Source: Chloromonas sp. AAM2
Taxonomy: Eukaryota > Chlorophyta > Chlorophyceae > Chlamydomonadales > Chlamydomonadaceae
DNA length: 63,652 nt
NCBI GenBank assembly: GCA_004335635.1
Contig: QAXH01004895.1
Span: forward strand, 1 to 63,652
Direction: 5' to 3'
The first letter of the stretch is position 1. The number at the start of each line of letters is the position of its first letter. The notes under the pieces are model-generated. The model was not told the DNA's origin and made no database searches. It was given only the letters and a program-made list of their open reading frames with translations. The translations under genes were made by a program, and so were the position numbers. Shown piece by piece: positions 9,355 through 22,200 of the stretch.

Positions 9355-11108
9355 CTAAAGTTTTATGGTTAATCCTCCGAAAATCTGGAAAGGCCGTTCC
9401 TGATACCCGTTCCAGACCTGATAATCTTGCCCAAGAATATTCAACAATTTGGCATAAACACCAAAGGTATCATTTATTTGATATTCGGCTCCGGTATTCA
9501 GTAAGAAATACGCATTTAATTCTGTTCCGGTTTCCGGAGATTGCCGCGTGCCAATATATTCGGTCCAGCCGTTAATTGTAAGTGCTTGAACCGGTTTATA
9601 GGAAATAGATCCTTTTACTCCGATTTTTTCTTCATAGGGTATAGTTTGTCCAGAACTTAAATTTGGTGCTCGAAAGTAAATGCGGCCGCTGGTCCAGAAG
9701 GTGCCGGGCATTAATTGGTAGCTGGCCCCGGTATAAAATTCAAAAATGTTGGCGTTGGCGTAGTTGATGTTATAAAATCCGGTAAAGGTTGTTGGTGCAG
9801 TAAAAACTGACCGTTGATAAACCGCATAGTTCTTCACATGAGAGTAACTGGTTCCGGCAAAAACCCGGTTACCTTCCAGAAGCTTATAATTAAGAGTTCC
9901 CTCGGCCTTCATTTTATAAGAATGCTGCAGCTCGAATCTGTTTTGAAGAAATCGATTGTATTGCTGATGATCTTGAGCGGTTTGCATTTCAGGTTTTCCA
10001 AATGCAATACCAGTAAGAGAAAGGTTATGATTGAAATTGTGAACGATCTGAATTTCAGGAGCAAAGTAAACGTCATTGGAAAACGCATCAGATGCGTACG
10101 CAATGCCCGCTTTTCCTCTAACTGAAGTCGTAAAATTAAACAAGCGTTTATACTGAAACGAAGCATCTGCTAAGACCCAGTTTTCATCATTTGCCTGACT
10201 GGGATTATAGCTTCCGGCATCAATGTTCGCGGAAGCTTCAAATGTTTCATACATGCGTTTTCCTGTCCAATAATTTGAATAGGATGCAAACAACTTGTTT
10301 TCTGAAATATCACCATTTCCCAGGCCCGAATTTCCATCATAAAAAGAAGAGGAAAAATAACTGCCGCCCGCGGCTACATTCCACCCGGTGAAATCATTCT
10401 TTTTATTTTGAAGAGCAACCTGCCCGTTAAAACCCAAATAATCTTTATTAGCAGTTTCCCCGATAAAATTTTGCTGAATGTTGTCCGCGAGATCAAATAC
10501 ATAGTTCTGATCACTCAAAGCGCCAATATCTACTATCAATTTTAAGTCTTCGGTTCGTTGATTAACGNNNNNAAGTCTTCGGTTCGTTGATTAACGTATT
10601 TTACACTCGCATCCAAAAACCGAAATCCACTTTCCTGATTATCCAGATGACCATAAGAACCGCTGAAATTGACATTTGACGAAAGCAGGCTTTTTTCATT
10701 TAGCTCATAAAGTCCAAACGCTTCTACTTCAGGAGATAAATAGCTTCCGAAACCGCCCCGAATGTAAGCATTTCGTCGGGCAGGAATATTTAGCAAAACT
10801 TGCTGCGGTGGCTCTGGGCGATCCAGTTCAGTGAGCGAAATGTCGGCTACGGCTTGTTCCCGGGTTTCAATGAAAGGCATGCGATTAGCATCGATTTGGA
10901 ATACACGGGGTTCGGGATTAAAACCAAGAATGGATTGTCTTCTAAGGCCAGGAAAACGAGCGCGAAATTCACTCCTGATCTCAATATCCTGAGGATTGAT
11001 TTCTGGTAAGAGCGAACCATCGCCACCACTTTGTGTGGTTTGGGCGGTTCCAATTGCAGGTAAAAATAAAAGTAATAAAAGGGAAAAAAGCGGTGTAGAT
11101 CTCATCAT
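9355..11108 (-). CDS. Outer-membrane beta-barrel protein, TonB-receptor-like (split only by a gap artefact)
   Basis: A signal peptide (MMRSTPLFSLLLLLFLPAIGTAQ) starts the gene at 11108. About 70 residues follow that lack a clear plug domain, then a long series of alternating amphipathic strands to the end (GYQERPFQIFGGLTIKL), as in TonB-dependent barrel domains. Five Ns at 10568-10572 interrupt it, and an identical 24-base stretch lies on both sides. Counting that stretch once gives 1725 bases, an exact 575 codons with no internal stop, so I treat the two fragments (11108-10542 and 10539-9355) as one gene. It is the first gene of the HU/HU-SPOR/exbB/exbD/tonB operon and may be the motor's outer-membrane partner. 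Confidence 0.8.
10544..10596. repeat. 24-base direct duplicate around a 5-N gap (assembly artefact)
   Basis: The same 24 bases occur at 10544-10567 and 10573-10596 with five Ns between them. Collapsing the two copies to one restores the reading frame of the barrel gene, so this looks like two overlapping contig ends that were not merged. Confidence 0.9.
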
Positions 11109-11394
11109 GAAACTGCGTTTCCTGAATGTACTAATTTTTGAAGGAAGGATTAAGACTTTGATAACGAAAAGATGTACCGAAAATTTCGGGCAGTTGTTCC
11201 TTCGTGTGCTACTAAAATGGAACCCCGACAGGTTTTTCGGGACAGGCGCGGTTGAGGTGGGTTTTGATGATAGTCACGAATTAATGACTGTGGTTAGTAA
11301 ATTATGCAGAGTACATTGCATTTTCGATAATCTGCCTAACCTGTTTTATCAGTGTTCTATTCCCAAGCACCAAATGAGAGGTGAGTTTGTGTTA

Positions 11395-12504
11395 CTAAGA
11401 GCGCTCCAACATTCGGTTCAGTGCAAGTACAGCATATTCTGCAACATCTTTAGGTACCGTGATCTGATTCACGACTTCTCCCTCTTCAAGCTTCTCAAGC
11501 GACCATAATAAATGCGGGAGGTCTATGCGATTCATCGTCAGGCATGGACACATAAATGGATTCAGGGATACGATTTCTTTATCGGGGTTTTCTTGAGCGA
11601 GACGGTTAACGAGGTTCATTTCCGTTCCGATGGCCCACTTGCTGCCCGGCGCTGCGCTTTCGATGGTGTTGATGATGAAACTTGTGGAACCGTTCAAGTC
11701 AGAATTTTGAACGACCTCAAAAGTACATTCGGGGTGAACCAGAATTTTCATGTCCGGTTCCTGCTTGCGAAGGTTCTCGATATGCTTCACATTAAATTTT
11801 TCATGAACCGAGCAGTGTCCTTTCCAGAGGATCACTTTTACGTCATCAAAATCAGCTTTGTATTCAAATTTGCCTTCCAGTGGAGCCCAAACAGCCATTT
11901 GATCTAAAGGAATACCAAGGTCGTACGCGGTATTTCGCCCAAGGTGCTGATCTGGAAGAAATAGGATTCGTTCTTTTTGGGTAAACGCCCATTCCAGCAT
12001 CTTTTTGGCATTGGATGATGTTACCGTAGCGCCGCCATGTTTCCCCACAAATCCTTTTATAGCAGCGGTAGAATTCACATAGGTAAGCGGCAAAATAGTG
12101 TCGCCCCAAATTTCCTGCATGCTCTCCCAACCGGCTTCTGTTTGATCAATATCAGCCATATCAGCCATAGAACATCCGGCGCGCATATCAGGAAGTATGA
12201 CTTTTTGATTTGGCCCGGTAAGCATGTCGGCGGTTTCAGCCATAAAGTGGACGCCACAAAAAGGAATAAACTCAGCTTCCGGTTTGGTAGTACAGATCTG
12301 TGCCAACTTAAGGGAGTCGCCACGGGCGTCGGCAAATTGAATGACTTCATCTTTTTGGTAATGATGTCCGGGTATAAACAGCCGTTGTCCAAATTTGGCT
12401 TTTATTTCCCGTACTCGGACTTCCATCTCATCAACCGATATCTCGGAGTACCGTTTGGGGAGGGAAACTTCCGACTCAATGTCTAAAATATCTAATACTT
12501 CCAT
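11395..12504 (-). CDS. nadA: Quinolinate synthase A
   Basis: NadA condenses iminoaspartate with dihydroxyacetone phosphate to quinolinate, the precursor of NAD, using an oxygen-sensitive [4Fe-4S] cluster. The protein is 369 residues. Typical segments are [62 protein letters not shown] and [14 protein letters not shown]. Cysteines in FCGVH, GHCSVH and CPCL are the likely cluster ligands of the longer Bacillus-type enzyme. The gene stands alone, divergent from the response regulator; neither nadB nor nadC is next to it. Confidence 0.95.
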   Translation of the reverse strand: MEVLDILDIESEVSLPKRYSEISVDEMEVRVREIKAKFGQRLFIPGHHYQKDEVIQFADARGDSLKLAQICTTKPEAEFIPFCGVHFMAETADMLTGPNQKVILPDMRAGCSMADMADIDQTEAGWESMQEIWGDTILPLTYVNSTAAIKGFVGKHGGATVTSSNAKKMLEWAFTQKERILFLPDQHLGRNTAYDLGIPLDQMAVWAPLEGKFEYKADFDDVKVILWKGHCSVHEKFNVKHIENLRKQEPDMKILVHPECTFEVVQNSDLNGSTSFIINTIESAAPGSKWAIGTEMNLVNRLAQENPDKEIVSLNPFMCPCLTMNRIDLPHLLWSLEKLEEGEVVNQITVPKDVAEYAVLALNRMLERS

Positions 12505-12873
12505 AATTGTGGGTTTTGCTGAGGAACAGAAATAACATTAATTGTTGTCGACCGGTTCCTAAAGCTGAGTTTAACCAGATTATTAAGCAACTATAAAGGT
12601 AAGAAAAAATTCAGTGAATATATGTGGGGTCCTGTATACCAATTTAAGGTCGTTTACGGGTTTATAAAATTTAGAAAGCCTACCTCCATAATACCCTAAC
12701 TACTTACGCACAGATGAATAAATAAGCTTATATCACCAAAAAAAGCATGAATTGGGTACATCTACCTATATGAATGAGTAGTACTGCCTATTGAAATCCC
12801 AGCCGTTAACAAGCACCTTTTAAATGGCTTTTTTGGGGTACGCCCCTTCTTTCATCTAATTCAAAATCAATCA
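12505..12873. other. Intergenic region between divergent nadA and the response regulator
   Basis: This 369-base AT-rich stretch must hold both promoters. I see no ORF. It contains an inverted heptamer pair at 12763-12780 (separate entry), a short GGTA-CATC-TACC inverted repeat at 12755-12766, and a weak GGGG-TACG-CCCC hairpin just upstream of the response-regulator start. I cannot place core promoter elements with confidence. Confidence 0.5.
12763..12780. promoter_or_regulatory. Possible NarL/LuxR-type operator (inverted heptamers)
   Basis: TACCTAT (12763-12769) and ATGAGTA (12774-12780) match the NarL heptamer consensus TACYYMT in inverted orientation, with a 4-base spacer. The site is about 95 bases upstream of the response-regulator start. 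E. coli NarL prefers a 2-base spacer, so this is suggestive only. Confidence 0.3.
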
Positions 12874-13230
12874 ATGAAGATAATGATCGTCGAAGATCAT
12901 GCTGATATGCGCCGCATGTTAAACAATATAATTACAGACTCTTTTTCTGAGAGTGTAGAAGTGATGGAATGTAAAAATGGGGAAGAAGCCATACTTCGGT
13001 ATCCGGTTTTTAAACCGGATTGCGTGCTCATGGATATTGAACTTAAAACGATGAGCGGCTTCAAAGTTACCGAAAAAATATACAAGCATAACACAGAAGC
13101 AAGAGTGATTATGGTAACCACCTATGACACTCCCACCTTCAGAAGGAAAGCAGAAAAATTAAGATTAGGCTTCGTCTGTAAAGACAACCTGAAAGAATTG
13201 AACGACTTATTACAAAATCTATCCAACTAA
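12874..13230 (+). CDS. Receiver-only (CheY/NarL-like) response regulator
   Basis: The 118 residues form one receiver domain and nothing else. Acidic pocket residues are E7-D8, the phospho-acceptor is D54 (in CVLMDIELK), the switch threonine lies in VTTYDTP (82-83), and the conserved lysine is K103 (VCKDN). The sequence resembles the receiver of NarL/FixJ regulators but lacks the DNA-binding helix-turn-helix. It therefore acts through protein contacts or phosphotransfer. No histidine kinase is adjacent. It ends 16 bases before the giant gene, so the two are probably co-transcribed. Confidence 0.85.
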   Translation: MKIMIVEDHADMRRMLNNIITDSFSESVEVMECKNGEEAILRYPVFKPDCVLMDIELKTMSGFKVTEKIYKHNTEARVIMVTTYDTPTFRRKAEKLRLGFVCKDNLKELNDLLQNLSN

Positions 13231-13246
13231 CTAATAGGGTATAATT

Positions 13247-16200
13247 ATGAAAAATCTGTCACTATTAATTACGGTTTTAGCACTACTGACAGGGGTTCTT
13301 GTTGCACAACCAGTGGTCACTTCAACTACTCCATCGGAGAATGCGTTTGATGTATCAAAAGACCAGATCATCTCTATTAGCTTTGATACTACCATGTACA
13401 TAGGCGGTGTGGATCAGGGATTGATCAAAATATATGGCTCCGTGAATGGGTATTATGATTTTGATGATTCTGAATCAGGGGAAAGCTTTCCAAGTGATAT
13501 AACTGTTAGTGGGCAAATTGTTTCCATTGACCTGGATGACTCATTTGCTCCGGGTGAGGTTGTTACCGTGATAGTACCTACGGGAGTTTTTGCCCTGAGC
13601 GCAACAAATACAAACCGGTACTTACAAACCCCCCATGTATTTCAATTCCAGGTTGGAACCGGAGAAAGTAATGCTATTGTAAAATCAGATGTCTCTTATA
13701 CAGCTGGGACAAGTGTGATGGGAGTTGAATTCGCAGATTTAGACAATGATGGTGATGCAGATATTGTCACGACTAATAGTGGATCTAACAATATTTCCGT
13801 GTTCTATAATGATGGATCAGGGTCATATGGAACAGCACAAAATTATGCAGCGAATACTAATCAACCTCAAAATATAGTAGTAGCAGACTTTAATAGTGAT
13901 GGATATGATGACGTGGCCGTATCGGGTAATCAGTCGAATGAAGTCAGCATTCTAACTAGTAATATGGGTACATCCTTTAGCCCGACTATTAATACATATG
14001 ATGTAGGCTTTAGCCCAAGAGAGATCACAGCCGGAGACTTTAATGGCGACGGAAAAATGGACCTAGCTACTTCTTTAACCAGTGATGATAGTGTAGCGGT
14101 GCTAATAAATAATACATTCGGTGGTATTTCATTTAACGATGTTGTTAAGTTTGAAGTAGGTCAAGGCCCTATCGGAATAGCAAGCTTTGATTTTGATGAA
14201 GATGGATATCAGGATTTAGTGGCAACTTCGCATGGAACCGATAATGTTTCATTTTTAAAGGGTCAGGGTAATGGAAATTTTGATGCCTATGTAAATTACG
14301 CGGTAGGAGATGCCCCATTTTCAGTAGCTACAGGAGATCTTGATGGAGATGGCTTGATAGATTTGGTGACCGCTAATGAAAATGCCAGTACCGTAAGTGT
14401 GCTAACTAATAACAGTGGTACCAGTTTTGATGCAAAAGTAGATTACAGTGTTGGAGCAACGCCCAAAAAATTACGTATTGTTGATTTAAATGGTGATGGT
14501 GACTTAGATATTTTGACTGCCGATAATGGTGGAACAAGTACGGTTACTTACCTGGAAAATAACGGTGATGGCACCTTTGTTTTAGAAAAAACTTATGATG
14601 CAACGGGTGGGGCATTCGGTTTTGATGTTGCAGATATAAATAACGATGATATTATTGATTTTGCAGTTGGTAGTTTCGGAGGTAGTTTCCTGCAGGTTGT
14701 TGAATTATACAATGGGCCAATAATTACATCAACGAGCCCTTCTATAAACACCTTTGATGTAAATGCCAGTTCTAACGTAGTTATTAATTTAGATGAAAGC
14801 ATAAATCCAGCAACAGTATCCAGCGGCACATTTGTAGTACAGGGATCTGTAAGTGGTTTGCATGACGGTTCTTATTCTTTTTCCAACAGCGATAAAACGA
14901 TAACGTTAGATCCAACAAATGACTTTGAACCAGGTGAAACCGTTTCAGTTACTTTAACCGCAGGCATTGAGGACCCTCAAGGGAATGGCATACCTGAAAC
15001 GTATTCATTTCAATTTACTGTGGGTTCTACCAGTGGTTACGGTGATTTTGCCAACCTGACTAATTATACCGTTTCTGCAACTAATACTGATAATATTGTG
15101 GACGGTGCTACGGCCGATTTCAATAATGATGGACACCCGGATATAGTTGCAATCGACCAAGATAACGCACAACTGAAAGTATTTTTTAATGACGGGGATG
15201 GAACCTTTGATGATAGCTTTGTAACGATCAATACAGCATCTAGTCCTCAAGATGTAGTGGCTGCAGACATTGATAATGATGGGGATATAGATTTGCTCAC
15301 CGCTAATAATAATGTGGCCGGGTTTTCAATTATAAAAAACAATGGGAACAGCACTTTTGCGACACGCACCGATATTTCCAATTCTGCCTCAAATACGATT
15401 GCAGTTGGTGATATAGACAACGATGGAGATTTGGACGCATTGTTAAACGAAACAGGAGGGGATGCACTGTTAACCTATTTAAATGATGGGTCCGGCGGGT
15501 TTGGTGGAACCCCGGTAGAAACTACGATAGCTAACAGCATGAATGATATTGAGCTGGTAGATGCTGAAAACGACCGATTTTTAGATATAGCAACTGTTCA
15601 CGGTGGATCTGTAAACACCTTATACCTTCTATCTAACAACGGAGACGGAACATTTAGTATTGAAGATTCAAAATCTACGCCCGGCTCCCCGGTTGCTCTG
15701 ACATTCGGATTTCCAGTTCTTAACAAAACATTTGGGGTAGCAAACTCGAGCGGTTTTTTAAGGAGTGGTTTAAACACAAGTTTTACAGAATTAACTGGAA
15801 ACTTTAACGAATCCTTTGGCAATAATCCGCAGGGAATTATAGTATCTGATTTTGACGATTTATCATCAAATAGTAATAACAGTGCTGATTTTCTTTTAGC
15901 TAACTATGGAAATGCAACGCTGTCTTTATTGACTTCCAGCACAGTAGGTACCGCATATACCGAATCAACTTTTGATCTACCTGCAAATCCGTGGGATCTG
16001 GCTTCTGCAGACTTTGATGGTGATGGAAGAATGGATGTAGTTAGCTTTAATGACAATGGTCAGATTTCAGTTTTATTCAATATGGATGCCACACCTCCGG
16101 TGGTTAGTTCCGTAACTCCAGCAAATAATTCTACAAATATATCCTTGTCATCAGATTTGACGGTTGTATTTGATATGGCGATGGATGCCAGCTCACTTGA

Positions 16201-19200
16201 TGCCTCAACAGTTGTAGTTTCAGGAGATATCAATGGTTCGTATGATGCATCGTATTCTTTTAATTCGGGTAATAATACACTCACAATTAATCCAAACTCA
16301 TCCTTCCTTACTGGAGAAACTATAACGCTTACCGTTACGACAGGTGCTAAAAACTCTAACAATGTAGCACTCCAATCTCCCTATGTTGGAAAATTCAGAG
16401 TTGCAGGATCGAGTATATATGTTAGCGGTAATGATATCAAAGTAGGTGCTGGCACAAATCCACAGGATGTAGAATTTGCAGATGTAGATGCTGATTCAGA
16501 CCTCGATGTAATCATGCCAAATGCGAGTGTGGATAGCGTTAGTATTTTATTTAATGACGGAGCTGGAAACTATTCGAATCTAACACAACTACAAACTGGT
16601 GATAATCCACTAAGTGTTGAGACTGGTAATTTTGATAAAACAAATGGAATAGATTTTACGGTAACTAACTACAATTCAGGTACTATTTCAGTTTATTTAA
16701 ATGATGGTAGTGGTTCCTTCACAAAAACTGATATAAGCTCTGGTTCCGGCGCGATTGATGCTAAAACCACAGATATAGATGCAGATGGGGATACAGATAT
16801 TGTTGTACTTAACAGACTAGCCTCAAATGTTAATATTCTAATTAATAATGGAAGTGGAGCTTTTACTTCTGCAGGAACAGTATCAGTAGGCGGTAACCTT
16901 AATCGTATTTTTATAGCTGATATTGATAATGACAAAGATATTGATATCGCAGCAGGCGGAGGGGGATATAGTCTTTGGACTGCGAAGAATAACGCTGATG
17001 GCACTTTTGTTACAGCAACAGATACCGGAATACCCTCTTCGGGGGCAGAATTTGTAGATATTGATGAAGATGGAGACGTAGATTTAATTGTATCTGACCA
17101 AAATGCAAACACTGTAGCTGTACGCCTAAATGATGGAGCCGGAAACTTTGGAACACCAACAAGCTACGCCGTAACAAATCCCAGAGGCTTGCTTACCGCA
17201 GACTATGGCAACGATGGTGATTTAGATTTATATGTAATTAATTTTTCCGGTTCTGAAGTTCAGGTTTTCTTAAACAATGGAAGTGGTACGTTCTCAGCAG
17301 GGCAAACTTTCAACGTTGGCACTTCTCCAGAAATAATTTCATCAGCTGACATCGATGGAGACGGCGATCTTGACTTTATAACTTCAAATAGAGGAAGTGA
17401 TGACATCTCCATTAATTTCGGTAGTATTGAGCCTCCTGTAGTCACAACTGGTGCGGCATCATCAGTTGCCAGCTTTTCAGCTACCCTAAATGGAACAATT
17501 GATGCCAAGAATTCCACCACTGACGCAAAATTTACTTATAAATTACAAACATCTGGTACTTACTCTGACACTGTTACCGCCACACCTTCTCAGGTGGATG
17601 GCTTATCAGTAACAAGTATAAGTGTAAATTTAACCGGGTTGGAACCAAATTCAGCGTATGATTTCAAGGCAATTGGAAAGAATTCAGCCGGAGAGGTTTC
17701 TGGTAATGAATTGTCGTTTACTACTAATGAAAGTGCACCGTACGTTGAAACAGGAAATGCAGGTTCTATTGGAACAACATTTGCAACTATAAACGGATCT
17801 GTTGGTGCTCAGAATTCATCATCAATGGCCTATGTAGCGTTCGGCACTTCAGCAGGTGTATATGCAGATACGATAGCGGTAATTGAAAACCCAATTAATA
17901 GCGGAATGGACACCCTTGCTGTATCTGCTAATTTAACCGGGCTATCAGCTGGAACCATTTATTATTATACTGTTCTTGCTACAAACAATGCAGGCAGTAC
18001 GACTGGTACAGAGTCATCATTTTCCACCTTAGCATTACCGGTTGTAACTAGTTCGGCTGCTTCTGCAGTAAATGGAACCACAGCTACGCTTAATGGTACG
18101 ATAGATGCCAGAAATACAACAACGGATGCAAAATTTACTTATAAACTAAATTCCTCCGGAGTTTACTCAGATACAGTAGTTGCTACACCAGCCCAAGTTA
18201 CCGGTTCTACTGTTACAGCAATTTCGGTAAACTTGACAGGCCTGACGCCAAATACTGTCTACAATTTTAAGGCTCTGGGAGAAAATGAAAACGGTGAGGT
18301 TTCTGGCTCAGAACTAAGCTTTACCACAGGGGCAAATGCACCTGTTGTTACTACCAATGCAGCGACTAACATTGAAAATAATTCAGCAACACTCAATGCT
18401 GAAATAAGTGCTCAAAATGCTTCAACAAACGCTTACTTCAGATATGGAACTACAGCTGGCATTTATACAGATACTGTCGCAGCAAATGAAAACCCGTTCA
18501 ATAATGGAGTAAACAATGTAAGTGTTACAGGAAGTTTGACCGGTTTATCCTCTCTTACCAAATATTACTTTCAAGTGTTTGCTACAAATAGTGGAGGAAC
18601 AACTACTGGTGTCATGGACTCAGTTACCACTTTGCCAGACCCACCAGTAGTTACATCTGTCTCCCCGGTTTCGAATTCCGTTGATGTTTCAGCAAATGCA
18701 ACCATAGTTCTTAACTTTGATCAGGCAATGGACAACGCCACAATTAATACTTCAACGGTAGTTGTTACAGGATCAATGAGGGGTAAATATTCAGGTTCTT
18801 TTACATATGGTTCAACTTCAGCAACCTTCGCCCCGGATTCAGCCTATCTCCCTGGTGAAATCATAAAGGTTAACCTATCAACGAGTGTTTCAAGTGCTCT
18901 TAATGAATCTCTTGAATCTTTTTATGGCTATAGTTTTGTGGCCGAACAGGTAAATGGTTCTGAAGTCTTCGCTAATTCGACAAGTTTACTGTATGCTCCA
19001 AATAATACAGAACAGGTGAAATTCGCTGATTTTAACAATGATGGCTGGCTTGACGTTGCTACATCTGGGTCAGATAATGTGACCTATGTGAGATTCAATA
19101 ATGGAGATGGGACTTTTGAAAGCAGTCAATCGAATACACTGCAGGGTTCTGTTGGTTTAGCTACTGGCGATATGAACAATGATGGGAATATCGACTTAGT

Positions 19201-22200
19201 ATATACCCAAAATGGTGGATCAGTCTATGTTTACTTAAATGACGGTTCAAATCCATTTTCAAGTGGTACTGCTAGATATGGTGCAACAGAAGCAAAAAAT
19301 ATTGAAGTTGCCGATATAGATGGTGATGGATACCTGGATTATATATATACCGAATCAGGTGTTAAAACGGTTCTGAATAATGGTACCGGTTCATTCGATA
19401 CAGCTAATATGAATACATACACCGCTAGCAATGCATGGGATGTGACATTGGCTGATATAAACGATGATAACTACCCAGATATAATTACTTCATTAGGCTC
19501 AACCGGTGGGGTATTGGTACTAACTAACGATGGAGACGGTACTTTTACCACAGGCAGTACATATGCCACAGGGTCTGGCTCTCAGGGAATTCAGGCAATC
19601 GATGTTAGTGGAGATGACATTGTTGATATAGTAGTTTCAAACCTGAGTTCAGACAATATTTCTGTTCTGATAGGAAATGGAGATGGCACATTTGCAACGG
19701 CTGTTAACTATACAGTTGCTGACGAGCCATATGATTTCATTGCCTTCGATATGAATGGTGATGGTTATCCTGATATTGCCACAACTCATCAATCGATTGA
19801 TTCTGTTTCTACAATGGTGAATAATGGAGATGGAACATTTGCTGACCCTGTACATTATCTCACAGGTAATGGTCCAAGAGGGATTGCAGCTGGAGATGTG
19901 AATAATGATGGTGAAATGGATCTGCTTACCGCAGATTATTTAGCGGAAAGTACCCTTCGCTTGAAAACACCATTAGCTCCTTCCATTGCATCATCTACAC
20001 CTGCTGCTAATGCACTCAATGTTTCTACTAATTCAAACATATCAGTTAATTTTGATATACCAATTGATTTGGCAACCATAGATTCCAGTAAAATTGCCGT
20101 AATTGGCTCTCTAACTGGTGAATATTTTGGTTCGTTTACGAGCATAACAAGTACAGGCTTAACCTTCGATCCGGACAGTAGCTTCAAAAAAGGGGAGTTC
20201 ATTACAGTAACCCTAAGTGGTATAGAATCACAGAGTGGAATAGCCATGGGTACACAGGCGTTCGACTTTTCTACCCCATGGCCAACGGTTGGTTCCAGCA
20301 AGGAGTTTACAGATGGTGGTACTTTTGAATCAGTTACTTCTCCGGTCGACATGATCACCACCGATGTGGATGATGACGGTGATCTTGACTTATTAATTGC
20401 CGGCAATGGAAATCAGTTATATATACGCCTAAACAATGGCGACGGTACATTTGCTTCCTCAGTGAGTTATTCAATTACAAATAGCGTAGCTGATATTCAT
20501 ATGGTAGATATTAATGGAGATGGTAAACTGGATGTGTTGTCAGCCGGATCTGGTGTTGATACTGAGCTGAACGATGGGGATGGTACGTTTACCGACACAT
20601 GGGGCGTCTCTGGTACATTTGGTGGTATTGTCACCACCGACCTGGATAGTGACGGTTACATTGATGTGATAGGTGCAAATCCGAACGATAATTATCTGTC
20701 ATTTAATAGGAATCAGGGTAATAATTCTTATCAGCCACCAGGGTTTCAAGGATCATTGTCATTCCCATCTGGAACGACTCCAGTAGATATAGTAATGGCT
20801 GATTTGAATGGTGATGGCAGGCCTGATTTTGTTACAGCTAACTCGGGGTCAGATAATATTTCCTACTTTATGAATAATGGAGATGGAACTGTTGCAACAG
20901 CTGTTAATTATGCTGTGGGAACAGCACCAACAAGTATAGTTATTTCGGATTTGGACGAAGATGGGCATGCTGACTTGATTGTAGCAAATGAGACTTCCGA
21001 TAACGTTTCAGTTTTAGTTAATAATGGGGACGGTACTTTTGCAACGGCCGTTAATTATGCGGCCGGTGATGGTCCCGGATCGATAACTTTGTATGATTTT
21101 ACAGGTGATGGTGATATCGATTTACTCATACCCAACTCAGCATCAGACAGTGTATCTGTATTGGAAAGCAATGGCGATGGTACCTTCGGGACCAGAACTG
21201 CTTTTGCAGCAGGTAATGAACCAGTGTCGGTGGTGATGCTCGACTACGATGGTGATGGCGACAACGATATGCTGGTTGCCAATAAAACCGGAAATACTAT
21301 ATCCGTTCTTGAAATAGTTGGTGGCCCAAGTGTTGTAGAAGTACTTCCTATGGCTAATAGTGTAGATGCTGCAGTGGATACCAATATTGTCGTAACATTT
21401 AATTCAGCAATGACTGCTGCTTCACTTACATCAAGCAGTATAATCGTAACTGGATCTCTTACCGGTACATACAGCGGAACTGTTTCATATAGCGATAGTG
21501 TAGCTACTTTTGATCCGTCTTCAGATTTCGCACCTGGTGAAAAAATTACGGTTACTGTTACAACCAGCGTGCAAGACGCTGATTCAGAGAATATGGAATA
21601 TCCATACAGCTGGTCTTTTACTGCAGCTTCTACAACTGCAACCGTTGAATGGACAAATACTAATTTATCTGGTGGTAACGGACTTGAGGGCATGGTCTCT
21701 GCTGATCTTGATGGTGATGGAGATAATGACCTTGTGGTATCAGAAAATGAAGACGGTAATATCTCTGTCTTATTGAATGATGGGTCAGGATCGTTTGCTA
21801 CACCGGTCGATTATATCGTTGGTGATTATCCAGATGGAGTACAGGCAGCCGATGTTGACAACGACGGGGATATTGACCTTGGTGTTGCCAACTCTTCAAG
21901 TAATAATCTGTCTGTTTTAACCAACAATGGAGACGGGACCTTTGCCACAGCTGTGAATTATTCTTTAAGCAGTGGACCAGATGATTTACGGATGGCAGAT
22001 ATTGATGGAGATGGCTATGCCGACCTGATTGCAACCTACAATAGCAACTCAACTACCTCCATTTTAATAAATAATGGAGATGGTACATTTGGAGCAGCTG
22101 TTGACTATTTCGGTTCAGGTATGATTGCCGGAGATTTAGAAGTCGCAGATATGGATGGAGATGGAGCTCCGGAAATCATTAAGAGAAATAGCTCATTTGT

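Noticed and set aside
10544..10596. Flanking duplicates considered as target-site duplications of a removed mobile element
   Set aside because: The space between copies is only Ns, there are no terminal inverted repeats, and collapsing the copies restores the gene.
11109..11394. Non-coding stretch with a CCCGA/TCGGG hairpin (about 11224-11241)
   Set aside because: The stem is only 5 bp, the T-run is in the loop, and it lies between two same-strand genes without other support, so I did not call it a terminator.
10996..11508. 170-residue plus-strand ORF
   Set aside because: It overlaps the 5' end of the barrel gene and the 3' end of nadA on the other strand and has no recognisable pattern, so it is a shadow frame.
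19936..20406. Minus-strand ORFs of 70-156 codons inside the giant gene (for example here and at 21244-21693)
   Set aside because: They arise from the low-complexity repeat coding of the opposite strand and show no independent start signals or motifs.
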